From contig JAQXDE010000029.1 of assembly GCA_029251525.1 (NCBI GenBank), positions 1 through 64,000 of the forward strand: a stretch of 64,000 nt of DNA, written 5' to 3'. The notes below the pieces were generated by a model. The model was given only the letters and a program-made list of their open reading frames with translations, was not told the DNA's origin and made no database searches. Made by a program: the position numbers and the translations under genes. How positions within the stretch are numbered: position 1 is the first letter of the stretch; each line of letters opens with the position of its first letter. The stretch comes from Saprospiraceae bacterium. Its GTDB lineage: Bacteria; Bacteroidota; Bacteroidia; Chitinophagales; Saprospiraceae. This document shows, in pieces, positions 35,843-44,958 of the stretch.

Positions 35843-36516
35843 AAAACTAACGTGTTAATGGTTTTAAACAGATTAAAGAATCAGTAGTGATAGTCATCTA
35901 GGAATACGAAAAATTGCGATAGAAGGTTGGGTGAAATAAACTTATAAATAATAAAACTACTTTTCTTAGACCTCTTTAGGCCAATCGATTAGTTCTTTTT
36001 CAACTTCTTTCCATTCCTCCAATGGCTTGCCTATTTTCTCAGGCATACTGTGCTGATCATTGTTTATGGTACTTTAGGCATGATATTATTTTCAACTTGA
36101 AAACTTTAATATAAAATTAATTAATAGTTGGTCAATTTTTTCAAAAAACAATCCAAAATCTTACCTATCTTTCCCCTTTGGACTTCGGTTAAAATCTCAT
36201 TTCTAAATTATATCCGGGAGCTAGCGGAATAGATTACTTTTTAAATTTTAACAAGTCAATAAGTTGGTCAAACGCTAATGACAAAACAAAGGTTTATAAG
36301 TAAACCAAAAGAGTTTTGATGCAATAGAATTATAAAATACATTGAATCCGTGACTGACTCAATAACTCTTCGCTGAGAGGTTTTATAAAATCCTTTTTAG
36401 GATGTTCTGTGTTAAATCCATTTTTGGTTGATTGCACGATAGATAACCCTGCGTGCACATATCAGGTCTTTTGGAGAAATTTTATTCGCCTTTGTTTTAC
36501 AAAAATGTAAATTAAA
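35843..36516. other. 674-base intergenic region with a short DUF4287-like remnant
   Basis: No complete gene is supported. A minus-strand 26-codon frame at 35966-36046 resembles the start of DUF4287-type proteins (next entry). The rest is A/T-rich sequence without recognisable coding, hairpin or repeat structure. Confidence 0.45.
35966..36046 (-). pseudogene. Possible DUF4287-type N-terminal fragment
   Basis: From the ATG at 36046 the frame reads MPEKIGKPLEEWKEVEKELI, DWPKEV and stops. The pattern 'EKTGK(S/P)LEEW' is characteristic of the start of DUF4287 domain proteins. Only about 26 residues remain, so it is either a remnant or chance. Confidence 0.28.
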
Positions 36517-37110
36517 ATGGATAATAATATATTGTACGAAAAAGTCATTGAAGATCTCATTAATAATAATTATGCTCAAGTAGATGGTTTTTTTACAGAG
36601 TCAACTTGTATTGGTTTAAGAGATCTATTATTGGAAAAAGAACAAGATGGTGTTTTTAAAAAAGCGAATATTGGTAATAAAGTGAATGCAAAAGAAGCAC
36701 TCGCAATTCGCTCTGATAAAATTTCATGGATAGACAATGAGTCAGAAAATGAATTTGAAAAATCTTTCAATTTTCAAATTGATGATTTTTGTACCTACCT
36801 CAATCGTACTTGCTATACAGGAATTAAAGATTGGGAATTCCATTATGCACTTTTCGAAAAAGGCGCATTTTATAAAAGACATATCGACCGATTTAAAAAT
36901 GACATCAGTCGAAAATACTCTATCGTCACTTATCTCAATCAAAATCGACAAGCAGATGATGGTGGGGCATTAATGATTTATACAAACGAGGGAGCCATTA
37001 CGATTTTGCCAGAGTGGGGGAGAACAGTTATTTTTAAAAGTGATTTATTGGAGCATGAAGTAATGGTTAGTAAGAAGGATCGGTTGAGCATTACAGGATG
37101 GTTGAAGTAA
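36517..37110 (+). CDS. 2-oxoglutarate-Fe(II) oxygenase (prolyl-4-hydroxylase-like)
   Basis: This 197-residue protein has the iron-binding facial triad H122-x-D124 (KRHIDRF) and H180 (LLEHEVM), and a 2-oxoglutarate-binding R189 (DRLSITGW). The order and spacing are as in the P4Hc/SM-20 family of Fe(II) dioxygenases. DDGGALMIY is the typical strand between the two halves. It is a cytoplasmic hydroxylase of an unknown protein or small-molecule substrate. The neighbouring genes give no clue. It is complete at about 200 residues. Confidence 0.86.
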   Translation: MDNNILYEKVIEDLINNNYAQVDGFFTESTCIGLRDLLLEKEQDGVFKKANIGNKVNAKEALAIRSDKISWIDNESENEFEKSFNFQIDDFCTYLNRTCYTGIKDWEFHYALFEKGAFYKRHIDRFKNDISRKYSIVTYLNQNRQADDGGALMIYTNEGAITILPEWGRTVIFKSDLLEHEVMVSKKDRLSITGWLK

Positions 37111-37223
37111 GCTTCAAGTCATTGTTTCATAGGGCTCTTCTGCTATTTCAAGTTTAGTAACAACTTAACTCTAATTAATTTTTGTCTTTTGTCTTTTTCA
37201 TGAATAATTGTATTGATTAAAAT

Positions 37224-37439
37224 TTGATTATTGAGTCTGAATTAGTAATCACATCAAGTGTTCACAAAAAAGGTTGGAAGAAAATTATTATAACTAGAAA
37301 TGGATCAAAGTTGGATAAAGGATCAATTAGAAAAATGAAAAAAGAAGCTAGTCGCTACAATGTAGATGCAATTATTTTTAAAGAAGCCAGAGAGGAACAT
37401 CTGGAATCAGTTATCGGACACTTTATAGGTATCCGATAA
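37224..37439 (+). CDS. Small hypothetical protein (TTG start)
   Basis: A 71-codon frame opens at TTG 37224 (MIIESELVITSSVHKKGWKK) and ends GHFIGIR. The composition is lysine-rich and protein-like. No in-frame ATG is available because an upstream ATG frame stops before it. It may be a real small gene or the remnant of a longer one. No family was recognised and no role can be assigned. Confidence 0.35.
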   Translation: MIIESELVITSSVHKKGWKKIIITRNGSKLDKGSIRKMKKEASRYNVDAIIFKEAREEHLESVIGHFIGIR

Positions 37440-37451
37440 TTGATTATGCCA

Positions 37452-38894
37452 TTATTTCACAGGCACCACAAACGGAATTTTCCATTTCCCATCCAACACT
37501 TCTTGTTTCGGCCAATACAATCTTAACGTCAAATAAAATGGCCCATTTGATGGAATTGGTAACCAATTTTGTGTTTGATCCCCGCTTGGCTTATTTGTTT
37601 GAATGTATAAATCCAACGAACCATCTTCATTGAATTTTAAATCATCTCGATCTCCTAATGCAAATCGATTCAATTCATTTTTTACCAAAAATTCATCTTC
37701 ATTATAAGCGGTTAAAGACCAAAAAGCATTAACAGGGGGAATCTGGTCAGCTTCAAAATGTATCGTATATTTATTATTGGCATCCAGAGGATTTCCATTT
37801 TTGTCAAAGGAACAATTTGGATAAACGGCATCCTCAGGAATACATGCTCCCAGGCCAATAAAGTCAATATATGCTCTTCGTAAAAAATCTGTTCCGTACG
37901 TACCAATTCCTTCACTAACTAACATCCAACCATTATTCAAAAGTGCTCGATCTGGTTCAGCTCGGCGATCTTCAAATTTTTTATGGATAAAGTCTGGGAG
38001 TTTGCTAAGTTTAGTTTTTAAAATAAAATTATCTGTACTCACTCCAAATGGTTGTCCTGGAATTAAACCAATTCTTGCCATCTTTTTAATTATTACAGAA
38101 TCGGCAGGAGCAGGCGGATTCTTTACCATTAATTCTGAGAGGCGACTTAAGTAAGTATTGACATTAAATTCACGAATAGTTTTTACAGGAATGATACTTT
38201 GGTTTTCGACTTTTACCATGCCAGTTGGAGGTGTGTAATCTTCATTACTAAACTCACTAAGCGGAACTAACCGCATTGCATCTTGAATTTTTTTTACTGT
38301 AGTCGCTCCATCTTCAGGACTATTTACTTGAATCCTTCCGAGCAACCAAGTCATTTGAGTAGGCGATTGAATTAAACTCATTCCTTCTGGTGTTTCACCT
38401 TTCCAATTCGGTCCAGCAATCAAAAGAAATTGTGCATCAGTTCCTGTAGTACGAGTTCCTGGTGAGGCAAAAACATTAGAGTAGGCATCATAAAACGGTA
38501 ACAAATAATATCGTTCTGTGGCAGGCATGAATAGCACTTGTGGTTCTTTTTCCAAGTCAAACCAAGCGATAGAATAATAGGTATCGACATTAGGTTTAAC
38601 AATTGCCGTTAAAGTATGATCTGGAAATTTTCTAAAATGTCCTAATTGATTGACTGGTGCAATCGGTCGATTAGGATGAGGTGATTTTATATTAGTAGAT
38701 ACTTTTTTTGTGAGATCCATTAAAACTAATGGATAACCATATGCATAACTAGCACCAATCGTTTGGAGTAATTCATCAGTGGAGATTTCTTTTTCTCCTT
38801 CAGAAGTCGTGACCTTTGTGGTGTCGCTCTGGCAAGAGGAGATGAATAAAAAACCGATAAGTAAGAATAGCTTTGTCCTTTGATAATTCACCAT
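37452..38894 (-). CDS. DUF1254 family lipoprotein
   Basis: From the ATG at 38894 (MVNYQRTKLFLLIGFLFISS then CQS, a lipoprotein signal) the protein is 480 residues; the longer frame from 38957 adds an unlikely hydrophobic stretch ahead of this signal. It matches DUF1254 in its N-terminal part (YAYGYPLVLMDLTKK, NVDTYYSIAWFDLEKEP) and the linked DUF1214-type C-terminus (FWSLTAYNEDEFLVKNELNRFALGDRDDL ... LTLRLYWPKQE). These proteins are common in marine bacteria. Their function is unproven, although an enzymatic role is often suggested. Confidence 0.86.
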   Translation of the reverse strand: MVNYQRTKLFLLIGFLFISSCQSDTTKVTTSEGEKEISTDELLQTIGASYAYGYPLVLMDLTKKVSTNIKSPHPNRPIAPVNQLGHFRKFPDHTLTAIVKPNVDTYYSIAWFDLEKEPQVLFMPATERYYLLPFYDAYSNVFASPGTRTTGTDAQFLLIAGPNWKGETPEGMSLIQSPTQMTWLLGRIQVNSPEDGATTVKKIQDAMRLVPLSEFSNEDYTPPTGMVKVENQSIIPVKTIREFNVNTYLSRLSELMVKNPPAPADSVIIKKMARIGLIPGQPFGVSTDNFILKTKLSKLPDFIHKKFEDRRAEPDRALLNNGWMLVSEGIGTYGTDFLRRAYIDFIGLGACIPEDAVYPNCSFDKNGNPLDANNKYTIHFEADQIPPVNAFWSLTAYNEDEFLVKNELNRFALGDRDDLKFNEDGSLDLYIQTNKPSGDQTQNWLPIPSNGPFYLTLRLYWPKQEVLDGKWKIPFVVPVK

Positions 38895-39162
38895 TTTAGC
38901 GTTTATTGATTTTAGTAAACTTAAGAAAAATAGTTGACTAAAATATATAGAAAACATACTCTTTTCCAGAGTATTAATTTAGGATTGAAATAGGAAGAAT
39001 TAAACTCCCATAAAAGGGTAAAATAATATGATTTTTTATTTTTATATGTATATTTAACTAGGCTCAGAGAATAACGAATCTAAATTCTAAAAGCTTCCAA
39101 TTTTTTTTTTCAATATATATATCCAAATAAACTTGAATTGATCCTTTAATCGTATAAATAAA

Positions 39163-40302
39163 ATGAATGATTTAATTGAAAGCATCGTAGAATATCGTGA
39201 AATTGCCATTTTTGTAATTGGTTTGTTATTGATTATTGGTGCAATTACCAAAGGCGGTATATCTTTGGGATCTTTTGAAATTCCAAAAATTGAAACGAGT
39301 CAAGCGAAGTTGTTAGGTGGATTAGGTTTTTCTTTAATCATCTTAGCACTATTTATAATTATAAGACCTGAAGCAAAAAATAATCCTCCAACCGCATCTA
39401 ATTACTCAAAAACTATCACAAAGGGAGAAACCTTAACTATCTCAATATTGGATCATGTTGAGGATAAAGATGATCTTGATTTATTAAAAGTATCAATCGT
39501 TGATGATGCAGATCTTGGATCGACATCCTTAATTAATAATAATTTAAAATATACAGGAAATGAAATTGGAAAAGATTTGATTACTTATCAAGTCTCAGAT
39601 GGTAATGGGGAAAGAGATACCGCTAACTTGGAAATTACTATAAAATCGCCCCCCTCAAAAATTATAACTCATAATGGAAGATTGATCAATATTTTTGGAA
39701 AGCCGAAAAAGGGAACCTATAAAACAGATTTAGAGAATAAAAAGAAATCACCAGCAGAAAAATTGATCACCGCAAATGAAGAAGGAGAATTCGATATAAA
39801 AACTAATGAAGAAAATGACATTTGTAAAATATTTATAGCAGAGGGCGTTGCAGATTTTTTTCTGAATTATAGCGAAGAAATTAAAACAGTAGAGTATAAC
39901 CCTCTAGATACAATTGAAATAGTTTTTTGTAATGGCTATAATAAATTGGAAAGGAAACCTGACTCCACAATTTTTAAGAATCGATTTAAAATTCCAATTA
40001 GCCAATTAAATATTTCTACTGTACCACATGGCAATAATAAGACGTTGAATTATGGTGAATTATTTTTAGCGGTAAAATATTATGGATCCTATTCTAAGGA
40101 TAACAAAGGGAAATTAGATTTTCATTTCATTCAAAAATCTGGGGATAAAACTGTTTATTCTCCTGTAGAAATTCCTTCTAACTCTAGCCCAAATGGTTGG
40201 AGATCTTACGTGAAAAAGAAATTATTGAAAGGAGAGTATGATTTGGTCATCAAATCTAAAAATGGAACAGAACTTGAAACAATCGAATTTGAAATAATCT
40301 AA
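39163..40302 (+). CDS. Membrane-anchored protein with cadherin-like domain, function unknown
   Basis: This 379-residue protein has two transmembrane segments (about 13-33 and 48-66), then an extracytoplasmic Ig/cadherin-like domain (about 72-160; NNPPTASNYSKTITKGETLTISILDHVEDKDD ... VSDGNGERDTANLEI, broken here for length). The beta-rich C-terminal half, about 170-379, carries no recognised motif. No signal cleavage site is obvious, so it is likely an inner-membrane protein with a periplasmic part. Neither neighbour is functionally related. Confidence 0.62.
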   Translation: MNDLIESIVEYREIAIFVIGLLLIIGAITKGGISLGSFEIPKIETSQAKLLGGLGFSLIILALFIIIRPEAKNNPPTASNYSKTITKGETLTISILDHVEDKDDLDLLKVSIVDDADLGSTSLINNNLKYTGNEIGKDLITYQVSDGNGERDTANLEITIKSPPSKIITHNGRLINIFGKPKKGTYKTDLENKKKSPAEKLITANEEGEFDIKTNEENDICKIFIAEGVADFFLNYSEEIKTVEYNPLDTIEIVFCNGYNKLERKPDSTIFKNRFKIPISQLNISTVPHGNNKTLNYGELFLAVKYYGSYSKDNKGKLDFHFIQKSGDKTVYSPVEIPSNSSPNGWRSYVKKKLLKGEYDLVIKSKNGTELETIEFEII

Positions 40303-40377
40303 GAAATTTGAAAAATATAATGAAGGCTTCAATATTCTACAATAAATAAATCTTAATCATGCGGGATTCAAAGCTAT

Positions 40378-41025
40378 TTATATGATGATGAATTTTCCTT
40401 GAACCATTTTGGGTATTTGTTCCTTCCAATCATAATACAATCCTTTTCCTTTTTTAGTCAAATACAAAAAATGCATTTCCAAAACGGCTAAAACTGCATC
40501 ATCTAAACTCACTTTTCTATTTCCCAAAACTTCTCGTTTTGTTAACCAGGAATGTAAAATCGCCCATACATTTTGGACAAATAAATTATAATGACCTTCG
40601 TGAGGTTCTTTAATCATAAATCCTTTTTGAATAGATAAGTTGATGGCCTTTTTATTAAAATTAATTACATCTTCAATTTGCTTTTCAAAGTGCTTTTTTG
40701 CACTTGGTACCAAATTGATGATTTCTAAAATATCTCTAAAAAAAAATCGACACCCGATTTGTAACCGCAAATAATTAGTAATAATTCCAACCACATCTGT
40801 AGTTACTATCAATGATTGCATGGTACTTTTCACTTCCGCCCGTTCCGTTTTCATGTAAGACAAAACGGCTTCCATCAAATCCTTTTTTGTTTTATAATGA
40901 TATGAAATATTACCTTGACTTATCTCTGCTTGTTCGGCAATATCTTGTAATCGGACATTACCTACACCTCTTTTGTTAAACAAATCAATTGCAGTATTCA
41001 CAATCTTCTTTTGTGTTTTTTTCAT
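40378..41025 (-). CDS. TetR/AcrR family regulator divergent from the dehalogenase-sulfatase operon
   Basis: This 215-residue protein has an N-terminal helix-turn-helix (about 8-52; TAIDLFNKRGVGNVRLQDIA, then EISQGNISYHYKTKKDLMEAVL). A larger alpha-helical ligand domain follows. It is transcribed away from the nine-gene operon starting at 41145, with 119 bases between the two starts and a palindrome at 41084-41101. This is the standard layout for a TetR repressor of an adjacent catabolic or efflux operon, relieved by its substrate. Confidence 0.87.
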   Translation of the reverse strand: MKKTQKKIVNTAIDLFNKRGVGNVRLQDIAEQAEISQGNISYHYKTKKDLMEAVLSYMKTERAEVKSTMQSLIVTTDVVGIITNYLRLQIGCRFFFRDILEIINLVPSAKKHFEKQIEDVINFNKKAINLSIQKGFMIKEPHEGHYNLFVQNVWAILHSWLTKREVLGNRKVSLDDAVLAVLEMHFLYLTKKGKGLYYDWKEQIPKMVQGKFIII

Positions 41026-41083
41026 ATTTGATAAAATTTCATTAAACCAAATTTAGAAAATAAAAATCGTTTTATTTTAATTT

Positions 41084-41101
41084 TTAGGTATTAAAACCTA
41101 A
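41084..41101. promoter_or_regulatory. Palindrome TTAGGT-N6-ACCTAA, candidate TetR operator
   Basis: A perfect 6-bp inverted repeat, TTAGGT and ACCTAA, is separated by ATTAAA. It lies in the 119-base interval between the divergent tetR and dehalogenase genes, 44 bases before the latter. The size and symmetry fit a TetR-family operator. Confidence 0.5.
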
Positions 41102-41144
41102 TTTCATCTTATTCAATATTATTAATGCTTTAAAAGGTCGATTC

Positions 41145-42287
41145 ATGAGTTTTATAAAAAAACTAAAAAAGGTTGCTGCTAATTTTATTCCATCTCCTAT
41201 AAAAATTGACTTCCAAAAAGGAGGAAGTAGCTCTGTTCAAGAAATAGCACCTTATCCAAAGGAAGTATTTTGGGACAGTTCTGTTCCTGTGCATAAAACC
41301 GATTCAGGTTTAGAATTTGTTCGTACACCTACGGACCGATTTAAAAATTTATCCGGCTATACTTTTGTGGAAAATTATATAGATATCAATGGTTTACGAA
41401 TGCATTATGTTGATGAGGGACCAAAAGATGGGCAGATAATTTTAATGTTGCACGGTCAACCAACATGGTCTTATCTCTATCGAAAAATGATTACAGGTTT
41501 AGTTGAAAAAGGCTATAGATGTATCGCACCTGATTTGATTGGAATGGGGAAATCAGACAAACCAATTCATGAAAAATATCATTCTTATGATCAACATTGC
41601 CTAAACATTTTGGTATTTATCCAAAAATTAGACTTACTGAATATTACCACTTTCGTTCAAGACTGGGGAAGTTTGATTGGAATGAGAATAGTTGGAGAAA
41701 ATCCAAATTACTTTGCCCGTGTGATCTTAGCGAATGGAGATTTACCTTCTTTTAAAACAGACAGTAACCCATTTTATATTCCAAATCCAGTCGTTGTCAA
41801 TCCAAAAATAAACTTACTCAAACCTGCTGTTGCAAAATACGCACTTAAAGGAATGGATTATTGGTTTCAGTCATGGATACTTTTTTGCCTCAACAATATG
41901 AACACATTTGTAGGAGAAGTGATGAATCTTTCAACGGAAGTAAATTTGACTGAAGCTGAAACTGCCGGTTACCAAGCCCCGTTTCCATCTTTTATTTTTA
42001 TGGCTGGACCTAGAACATTGCCCTCAATGAATGCCGGTATTCGAGGTCAACAAAAAGTAGCTATAGAAGGTTTGAAAAAGTTTGAAAAACCATTTTTGTC
42101 TTTAATTGGATTAAAAGATAGATTACTCGGTAGACGTTCGATTCAAAAAAAATGGATTGCAATAGTACCTGGAGCCAAAGGCCAAAATCACGAACAATTT
42201 GAAAATGCTAACCATTTTATTCAAGAAGATATCGGAGATATAATGGCTGATCGGACACATCAATTTATTTTAAATAATCCAATATAA
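41145..42287 (+). CDS. Haloalkane-dehalogenase-like alpha/beta hydrolase
   Basis: This 380-residue protein shows the HLD pattern: HGQPTWSYLYRKMI, DLIGMGKSDKP, and the nucleophile motif VQDWGS with D173 and the adjacent W174 (halide-stabilising position). The catalytic histidine H357 is in NHFIQEDIGD, the close counterpart of HFLQED in haloalkane dehalogenases. An aspartate rather than serine nucleophile separates it from esterases and allows dehalogenation or epoxide hydrolysis. The N-terminal 60 residues are an extra extension. First gene of the TetR-controlled operon. Halide-pocket identity cannot be proven from the sequence alone. Confidence 0.83.
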   Translation: MSFIKKLKKVAANFIPSPIKIDFQKGGSSSVQEIAPYPKEVFWDSSVPVHKTDSGLEFVRTPTDRFKNLSGYTFVENYIDINGLRMHYVDEGPKDGQIILMLHGQPTWSYLYRKMITGLVEKGYRCIAPDLIGMGKSDKPIHEKYHSYDQHCLNILVFIQKLDLLNITTFVQDWGSLIGMRIVGENPNYFARVILANGDLPSFKTDSNPFYIPNPVVVNPKINLLKPAVAKYALKGMDYWFQSWILFCLNNMNTFVGEVMNLSTEVNLTEAETAGYQAPFPSFIFMAGPRTLPSMNAGIRGQQKVAIEGLKKFEKPFLSLIGLKDRLLGRRSIQKKWIAIVPGAKGQNHEQFENANHFIQEDIGDIMADRTHQFILNNPI

Positions 42288-42299
42288 TTTTTTCATTAG

Positions 42300-43751
42300 A
42301 TGAATACAACTCACTTTGATACATTAATTATCGGTGCAGGAATCTCAGGCATCAGCGCAGCACATTATATGCAAGCAGATTGTCCTAATAAAACCTATGC
42401 TATTTTAGAAGGGCGAAAAAATATTGGTGGTACTTGGGATCTATTTCGTTATCCAGGCATTCGATCTGATTCTGATATGTACACTTTTGGATTTGCTTTT
42501 CGCCCTTGGACAGATGCAAAGACAATCGCTCCACGAGAGGCAATTATCGAATACTTGGAAAAAACAGTCAAGGATGAAGGGATCGATCAACATATTTTAT
42601 TTGAGCACAAAGTCAACAAAGCATCATGGTCTTCAAAAGAGTCGCTGTGGACAATTACTACAAATACTCCTAATTCCGATCATTCAAAAAAATTTACTTG
42701 CTCTTTTTTATCACTTTGCACAGGATATTATAATTATGAAAATGGTTTCACACCAAATTTCAAAGGAATTGAAAATTTTAAAGGACAAATAATTCATCCT
42801 CAAAAATGGACTGAGGATATCGACTACTCCAATAAAAAAATTATTGTTATCGGAAGTGGTGCAACTGCAATTACATTAATTCCAGCCTTAGCCAAAAAAG
42901 CAACACATGTAACAATGCTTCAACGAAGTCCAACATATATTGCAATTCAGCCATCTTATGATCAACTAGGACAATGGCTCTATAAAATATTACCCATCAA
43001 AACAGCTTTTAAAATTAATCGTTGGCGGAAAATTCGCTGGCAACAATTTTCGTATTATCTATGTAGAACCTATCCCAATTTTATGAAAAAAGCACTAATG
43101 AAAGGAGTGGAAAAATCGTTAGGATCAGAATTTGATATTAAAACCCATTTCAGTCCTAAGTATGCTCCATGGGATGAGCGCTTATGCTTAGATCCAGATG
43201 GAAATCTTTTTCTAGCAATCAAAAAAAAGAAAGCTTCTGTTGTAACAGATCATATTGACTCCTTTTCAAAGAACAGAATTCAACTAAAATCTGGAAAATC
43301 TATAGAAGCTGACATCATCGTAACTGCAACTGGTTTGAGCCCAACAATAGTTAGTAACTTCGATATTGAAGTAAACGGCTCCCTTGTTGATTTTTCTGAT
43401 ACTGTATCTTACAAAGGATGCATGTTTAGTAATATTCCAAATATGAATTTAGCATTTGGTTACACTAATGCATCATGGACCCTAAAATGTGATATGGTCA
43501 GTCAATATATTTGTAGGTTGATTAATTATATGGACAAAAATGATTTTAAGCAATGTTGCCCAAAGCAAAACGATCCCAATTTAACATTAGAACCCTATAT
43601 GGATTTCACACCAGGTTATATTGCGAGAGTATTGGATCGTCTACCTAAGACAGGTTCAAAAGTACCTTGGCAAGTAAAGCAAAGTTATTTTTATGATAAA
43701 GAAATTTTTGAAAAAGGTGCTTTAGATGATGGAATTATTGAATTTAAGTAA
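42300..43751 (+). CDS. Flavin-containing/Baeyer-Villiger-type monooxygenase
   Basis: This 483-residue protein has an FAD-binding GAGISGISA at 12-20, followed by GGTWDLFRYPGIRSDSDMYT. The class B monooxygenase signature FKGQIIHPQKW fits FxGxxxHxxxW near residue 161. An NADPH-binding GSGATA is near 184. These features define class B flavoprotein monooxygenases, which insert oxygen next to ketones or oxidise amines and sulfides. The RSDSDMYT segment is typical of cyclohexanone/4-hydroxyacetophenone-type members. It follows the dehalogenase by 12 bases, so the two are very likely co-transcribed. Confidence 0.88.
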   Translation: MNTTHFDTLIIGAGISGISAAHYMQADCPNKTYAILEGRKNIGGTWDLFRYPGIRSDSDMYTFGFAFRPWTDAKTIAPREAIIEYLEKTVKDEGIDQHILFEHKVNKASWSSKESLWTITTNTPNSDHSKKFTCSFLSLCTGYYNYENGFTPNFKGIENFKGQIIHPQKWTEDIDYSNKKIIVIGSGATAITLIPALAKKATHVTMLQRSPTYIAIQPSYDQLGQWLYKILPIKTAFKINRWRKIRWQQFSYYLCRTYPNFMKKALMKGVEKSLGSEFDIKTHFSPKYAPWDERLCLDPDGNLFLAIKKKKASVVTDHIDSFSKNRIQLKSGKSIEADIIVTATGLSPTIVSNFDIEVNGSLVDFSDTVSYKGCMFSNIPNMNLAFGYTNASWTLKCDMVSQYICRLINYMDKNDFKQCCPKQNDPNLTLEPYMDFTPGYIARVLDRLPKTGSKVPWQVKQSYFYDKEIFEKGALDDGIIEFK

Positions 43752-43763
43752 GTCAAAATAATA

Positions 43764-44597
43764 ATGCAAGAACTATTACCGAACATTGAATCCTTAGCTA
43801 GTTTCCAAAATAGAACAGTTCTCTTTTATTTTTTTAAATTAAAAAATAAATATGATAAGGGACATTCAATTAAAAAGCAATTTGCCTTGTTTCAAGGAAA
43901 ATGCAATTTTTGGGTGAACTGCGAATATACTTTTATTGGAGCTGAAGATGATTACTGGACTCACGCTGCAATTATTGAATTTCCAAATTTCGCAGCAATA
44001 GAAAATGCAGTAAAAAATAAAATCAAGAATGAGGCAGTTGAGCACTTACAAGTATTTGCCGTTCGCAAAACAATACCTCCAAAATTTATTCTTTTTCTAT
44101 TTAAATTACTCCGACCGTTTGCATATTTTTTTAGTAGTTCATCAGAAAAATTATCTCTGAATAAGGTGTTGGTACCTTTCAAAACTGAAGGCGGTATTGC
44201 ACCTACAAAAAACCAAGTTGCTCGCCATCTATCCAACACCCGAACATCAAAAGCATATATGATTAATCTTTTGCAGTCCTATAAAAAGGCAAAATATGCT
44301 GACCAGCAATCTAATATAACAGGTGCAACAGCTTATTATAAACGTTATGGGTTGGTAGCTATGCGAAGTGTAATTATGATTGGTGGAAATTTAATTTTAG
44401 CAGGAAAAATGGGTAAACCAATTCTCGAAACTGCCGCTCCGAAGGCAACCAAAGGTTCATGGGAAGGCATCGGCATCATGGAATACTCCAATCCGTTAAA
44501 AATATTTTCTTTGGAAAAAATGCCTGGCTACATAGAGGCATTAAATCATCGAAGAGCAGGATTGGAACGAACCGCTTTAATCATCTCAAAACGATAA
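43764..44597 (+). CDS. DUF1330-like dimeric alpha/beta-barrel protein
   Basis: This 277-residue protein ends in a DUF1330-type domain (TGATAYYKRYGLVAMRSVIM, then WEGIGIMEYSNPLKIFSLEK and GYIEALNHRRAGLERTALI). The N-terminal half (about 1-110) has a similar alpha/beta pattern with HAAIIEFPNFAAIENAVKNK, suggesting a second related barrel half. Such ferredoxin-fold domains often act as small isomerases, oxygenases or stabilisers in degradation operons. Its role in this pathway is unknown. Spacing of 12 bases upstream and 3 downstream ties it to the operon. Confidence 0.62.
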   Translation: MQELLPNIESLASFQNRTVLFYFFKLKNKYDKGHSIKKQFALFQGKCNFWVNCEYTFIGAEDDYWTHAAIIEFPNFAAIENAVKNKIKNEAVEHLQVFAVRKTIPPKFILFLFKLLRPFAYFFSSSSEKLSLNKVLVPFKTEGGIAPTKNQVARHLSNTRTSKAYMINLLQSYKKAKYADQQSNITGATAYYKRYGLVAMRSVIMIGGNLILAGKMGKPILETAAPKATKGSWEGIGIMEYSNPLKIFSLEKMPGYIEALNHRRAGLERTALIISKR

Positions 44598-44600
44598 AAC

Positions 44601-44948
44601 ATGAAATTATTTATTTTAATCACAGGATTTGGTGAGATCTTAATTGGGTTAGTTTTCTTATTAAAACCTAGCTTGCTTCCTCATCTAAAAAAAGGATCTG
44701 CCGCAGCACTCACAGCTGCACGAATGTATGGCGCAGCTGCTATTTCCATTGGAACATATGCAGCAATTGTTGGGCTACATTTCGACATGCCCGAATTGCG
44801 ACATCCGTTCCTAATTGTCTTTTTAGTTTTTCATTCATTGGTTGCGCTAGCAATTATTATTTCAAATTTTGCAGGAGAAAAAGCGGATACTAAAATTGCC
44901 ATTTTACATTCAGTCCTAGCTTTGATTACAACCTATTTTTTATTCTAA
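44601..44948 (+). CDS. Small integral membrane protein
   Basis: This 115-residue protein has four hydrophobic helices (about 3-20, 40-58, 70-88, 95-113) and short loops (HLKKGSAAALTAARMYGA, DMPELRHPF). It resembles DUF4345-type or similar small membrane proteins, but the family is not certain. It starts three bases after the previous gene and ends ten bases before the next, so it belongs to the operon. It could take part in uptake or membrane tethering, which is inference. Confidence 0.62.
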   Translation: MKLFILITGFGEILIGLVFLLKPSLLPHLKKGSAAALTAARMYGAAAISIGTYAAIVGLHFDMPELRHPFLIVFLVFHSLVALAIIISNFAGEKADTKIAILHSVLALITTYFLF

Positions 44949-44958
44949 AAAAAATCAA

